Assembly: GCA_018830285.1 (NCBI GenBank)
Contig: JAHJSB010000024.1
Location: forward strand, 46,461 to 110,460
Origin: Alphaproteobacteria bacterium
GTDB taxonomy: Bacteria > Pseudomonadota > Alphaproteobacteria > Caulobacterales > Hyphomonadaceae
Length of the DNA: 64,000 nt
Direction of reading: 5' to 3'
Shown here: one piece after another, positions 62,882-64,000 of the stretch
Layout of the letters: each line of letters opens with the position of its first letter
How positions within the stretch are numbered: position 1 is the first letter of the stretch
Position numbers and translations under genes: made by a program
Notes under the pieces: model-generated
Told to the model about the DNA's origin: nothing
What the model saw: the letters and a program-made list of their open reading frames with translations, nothing else
The model's database searches: none

Positions 62882-63043
62882 CCGCCGCCGGGAGTAACCG
62901 CTCCCGGACGGCGGCGAGGGACGGATCGTCACGACGCAGGAGGTTCTACGCTCCGAACTAGAGTTTGATCGCCCTCGTCTTTCACATCGGCCTGAACGGA
63001 TACAGGGGCTTTGAGGCCCGCATGACAAGCAGAGGCAGGAAAG
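62882..63043 (+). ncRNA. Predicted IS110 bridge RNA
   Basis: Three folded parts are visible. A 5' hairpin at 62882-62914 (CCGCCG-CCGGGAG, loop TAACCG, CTCCCGG-A-CGGCGG). A target loop closed by CGAGGG/CCCTCG (62915-62920 with 62972-62977) and GATC/GATC, holding left guide CACGACGC (62930-62937), an inner GGAG/CTCC hairpin and right guide CTAGAG (62958-62963). A donor loop closed by CTTTC/GAAAG (62979-62983 with 63039-63043), holding left guide ACGGATAC (62996-63003), an inner GGGC/GCCC hairpin and right guide GACAAG (63024-63029). Exact RNA ends are inferred. Confidence 0.75.
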
Positions 63044-63982
63044 ATGACAGACCTTACCATCGGCATTGACGTTTCGAAAGACACGCTCGACGTTCATATT
63101 CATCCAGCGGGTGAGCACCGCCAGTTCCCCAATACACCAACAGGCTTCAGGACCATCGTGAGATGGATCGCGGACCGGCCCGTCGCCCGCCTCGTCTTCG
63201 AGGCGACGGGCCCTTATCACCGCGCCTTCGAACGCGCGATGGGCGAGGCAGGCCTACCACTGTGCAAGGTCAATCCGCGCCAGGCCAAGCGCTTCGGCGA
63301 GGCACTTGGCCAACTGGCGAAGACTGACCGCATGGACGCAGGGATGCTCGCCCGCTTCGGGGCCTTGCTCGAACCGGACGTGCGCCCGGCGCCCTCGAAG
63401 ATCATCAGTGATCTCAAGGACCTGCATGTGGCCCGCACGGCCCTCATCAAGGACCGCACCGCAGCCAAGAACCGGGAAAAATCGCTGCAAAGCCTGTTGC
63501 TGAAACGCCAGTCACGCGAACGCCTCGCCCAGATCGCGCGTCATCTGGAGGCCATCGAAGACAGGATGCTGACCATTATTGAAAGCGACCAGGACCTTGC
63601 CAGAAGGCTTGCCATCCTGGCGTCTATCCCCGGCGTCGCCACACGTTCAGCCTTTACCCTGATCGCCGACATGCCAGAGCTCGGAACTCTCGACAGTCAG
63701 GCCACGGCCGCCCTCTCAGGAGCTGCACCCATGACCCGCCAGTCCGGCAAGCGGACGGGCAAGGCCTTCGTCACCGGAGGCAGGGTGAATGTCCGTCAGG
63801 CCCTGTACATGCCAGCTCTGGTCGCTGCCCGGTTCAATCCGGACTTCGCTGCCATGTACCAGGCCATGACGGCACGCGGTAAACCGCCCAAAGTCGCCCT
63901 CACCGCCATCATGCGAAAACTTATCATCCTCGCGAATGCCCTCATAAAAGCTGACCGGAAATGGGAACCAAGAGTGGCTTGA
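63044..63982 (+). CDS. IS110-family transposase (serine-DEDD recombinase)
   Basis: 312 residues, IS110 group (RuvC-like domain first). DEDD residues are visible in IGIDVSKDTLDVHI (Asp), FEATGPYH (Glu) and KTDRMDAGML (two Asp). A coiled linker (about 130-190) joins the Transposase_20 domain, with IPGVATRSAFTLIADMPELG and ALSGAAPMTRQSGKRTGKAFVTGGRVNVRQALYM containing the catalytic Ser region (GGRVNVRQALY). Start ATG 63044 follows AGGAAAG, which is part of the donor-loop closing stem. No frameshift or truncation is seen. Confidence 0.95.
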   Translation: MTDLTIGIDVSKDTLDVHIHPAGEHRQFPNTPTGFRTIVRWIADRPVARLVFEATGPYHRAFERAMGEAGLPLCKVNPRQAKRFGEALGQLAKTDRMDAGMLARFGALLEPDVRPAPSKIISDLKDLHVARTALIKDRTAAKNREKSLQSLLLKRQSRERLAQIARHLEAIEDRMLTIIESDQDLARRLAILASIPGVATRSAFTLIADMPELGTLDSQATAALSGAAPMTRQSGKRTGKAFVTGGRVNVRQALYMPALVAARFNPDFAAMYQAMTARGKPPKVALTAIMRKLIILANALIKADRKWEPRVA

Positions 63983-63984
63983 CC
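63979..63984 (+). promoter_or_regulatory. IS110 right-end outward -35 box
   Basis: TTGACC overlapping the transposase stop codon. It points out of the element to the right; in a circle it pairs with TATGAC at 62848-62853 across a 17-nt spacer. Confidence 0.6.
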
Positions 63985-63994
63985 AAGACGGATA

Positions 63995-64000
63995 CTCTAG
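63995..64000 (+). other. Right CT core and right half of IS110 target site
   Basis: CTCTAG: core CT then CTAG. Its reverse complement CTAGAG is found exactly in the bridge RNA target loop at 62958-62963. CTC TAG also restores codon and stop of the interrupted GNAT gene. Confidence 0.7.

Larger units (their letters stand above)
62843..63994 (+). mobile_element. Complete IS110-family insertion sequence with bridge RNA
   Basis: About 1.15 kb between two CT cores (62841-62842 and 63995-63996). IS110 elements have no terminal inverted repeats, so the ends were placed by three agreements: the donor guides of the bridge RNA match the right end (ACGGATA-C) and left end (C-TTGTC, read as GACAAG), the target guide matches the right flank (CTCTAG), and joining the flanks restores the GNAT stop codon. 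Contents: 201-nt left non-coding end, a 312-residue DEDD transposase and a 12-nt right end. Donor ACGGATA-CT-TGTC resembles the IS621 donor as I remember it. Confidence 0.85.

Noticed and set aside
62941-62948. Alternative left target guide AGGTTCT in the bridge RNA
   Set aside because: It matches the left flank AGGCGCT at 5 of 7 positions, but it lies inside the GGAG/CTCC hairpin, while CACGACGC before that hairpin occupies the same position relative to the loop as the donor left guide ACGGATAC.
1-64000. tRNA, rRNA or CRISPR array
   Set aside because: No cloverleaf-sized structured gene, rRNA-like block or regularly spaced direct repeats were seen by eye; a tRNAscan or CRISPR search was not possible here.

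Overview
The window is about 64 kb of high-GC, gene-dense alphaproteobacterial chromosome. Two things point to a member of the Hyphomonadaceae/Caulobacterales: a TipF-like degenerate EAL protein together with a motB that has no motA beside it, and the block ileS-lspA-DUF3035 lipoprotein-M16 peptidase pair. This placement is inferred from family content, not from a database search. I found no rRNA, tRNA or CRISPR array. Most of the window is ordinary housekeeping chromosome with many 1-11 nt start/stop overlaps. The one clear mobile element sits at the right edge.

Layout. 1-3.95 kb: 3' part of gyrA, coaD, a secreted cyclophilin, queA and a strong terminator. 4-7.9 kb (minus strand): small secreted protein, thioesterase, CsaA-like protein, SDR, and a DUF262/DUF1524 protein that resembles GmrSD-type restriction enzymes. 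8-14.6 kb: FAH-family hydrolase, a lipoprotein with a metal-less metallo-beta-lactamase fold, TipF-like protein, HAD phosphatase, MaoC hydratase, ribF and secreted unknowns. 14.8-22.7 kb: ileS, lipoprotein methyltransferase, lspA, DUF3035 lipoprotein and two M16 proteins (one active, one not). 22.7-28.3 kb (minus): NUDIX-winged-helix regulator with an HD hydrolase, ketoacyl synthase III, lipoprotein, tag, ygfZ and bioY. 28.4-37.5 kb: dihydroorotase, HD protein, lipoprotein, S41 protease, K+ channel with a zinc-ribbon tail, feruloyl-CoA-synthase-like ligase, TPP enzyme and a small membrane protein. 37.6-45.2 kb: NYN protein divergent from rpoZ-rsh-pyrE-pdxJ-acpS-rnc-era-recO, which lacks the lepB often found before rnc. 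45.2-51.3 kb: GST, extensin-like protein, parC, VOC protein, sirtuin, LemA. 51.4-59.3 kb (minus): aminotransferase with a TakP-like TRAP transporter, Bpt, SLC13 permease, motB. 59.4-62.9 kb: hydroxyisobutyrate-dehydrogenase-like enzyme, DUF389 protein, two tandem DUF1801 proteins, GNAT.

The most interesting part is the last 1.2 kb, a complete IS110-family element. Its left non-coding end reads as a bridge RNA with a 5' hairpin, a target loop and a donor loop. All four guide segments can be matched to DNA in the window: the donor guides match the element's own right and left ends, and the target guides match the flanking chromosome around a CT core. The inferred pre-insertion site is the stop codon of the GNAT gene. 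Joining the two ends in a circle would create a -35/-10 promoter with a 17-nt spacer facing the bridge RNA and transposase. A dispersed element (core CTTCGACTTCGCTCAGGATGAG) also occurs five times between or at the ends of genes.
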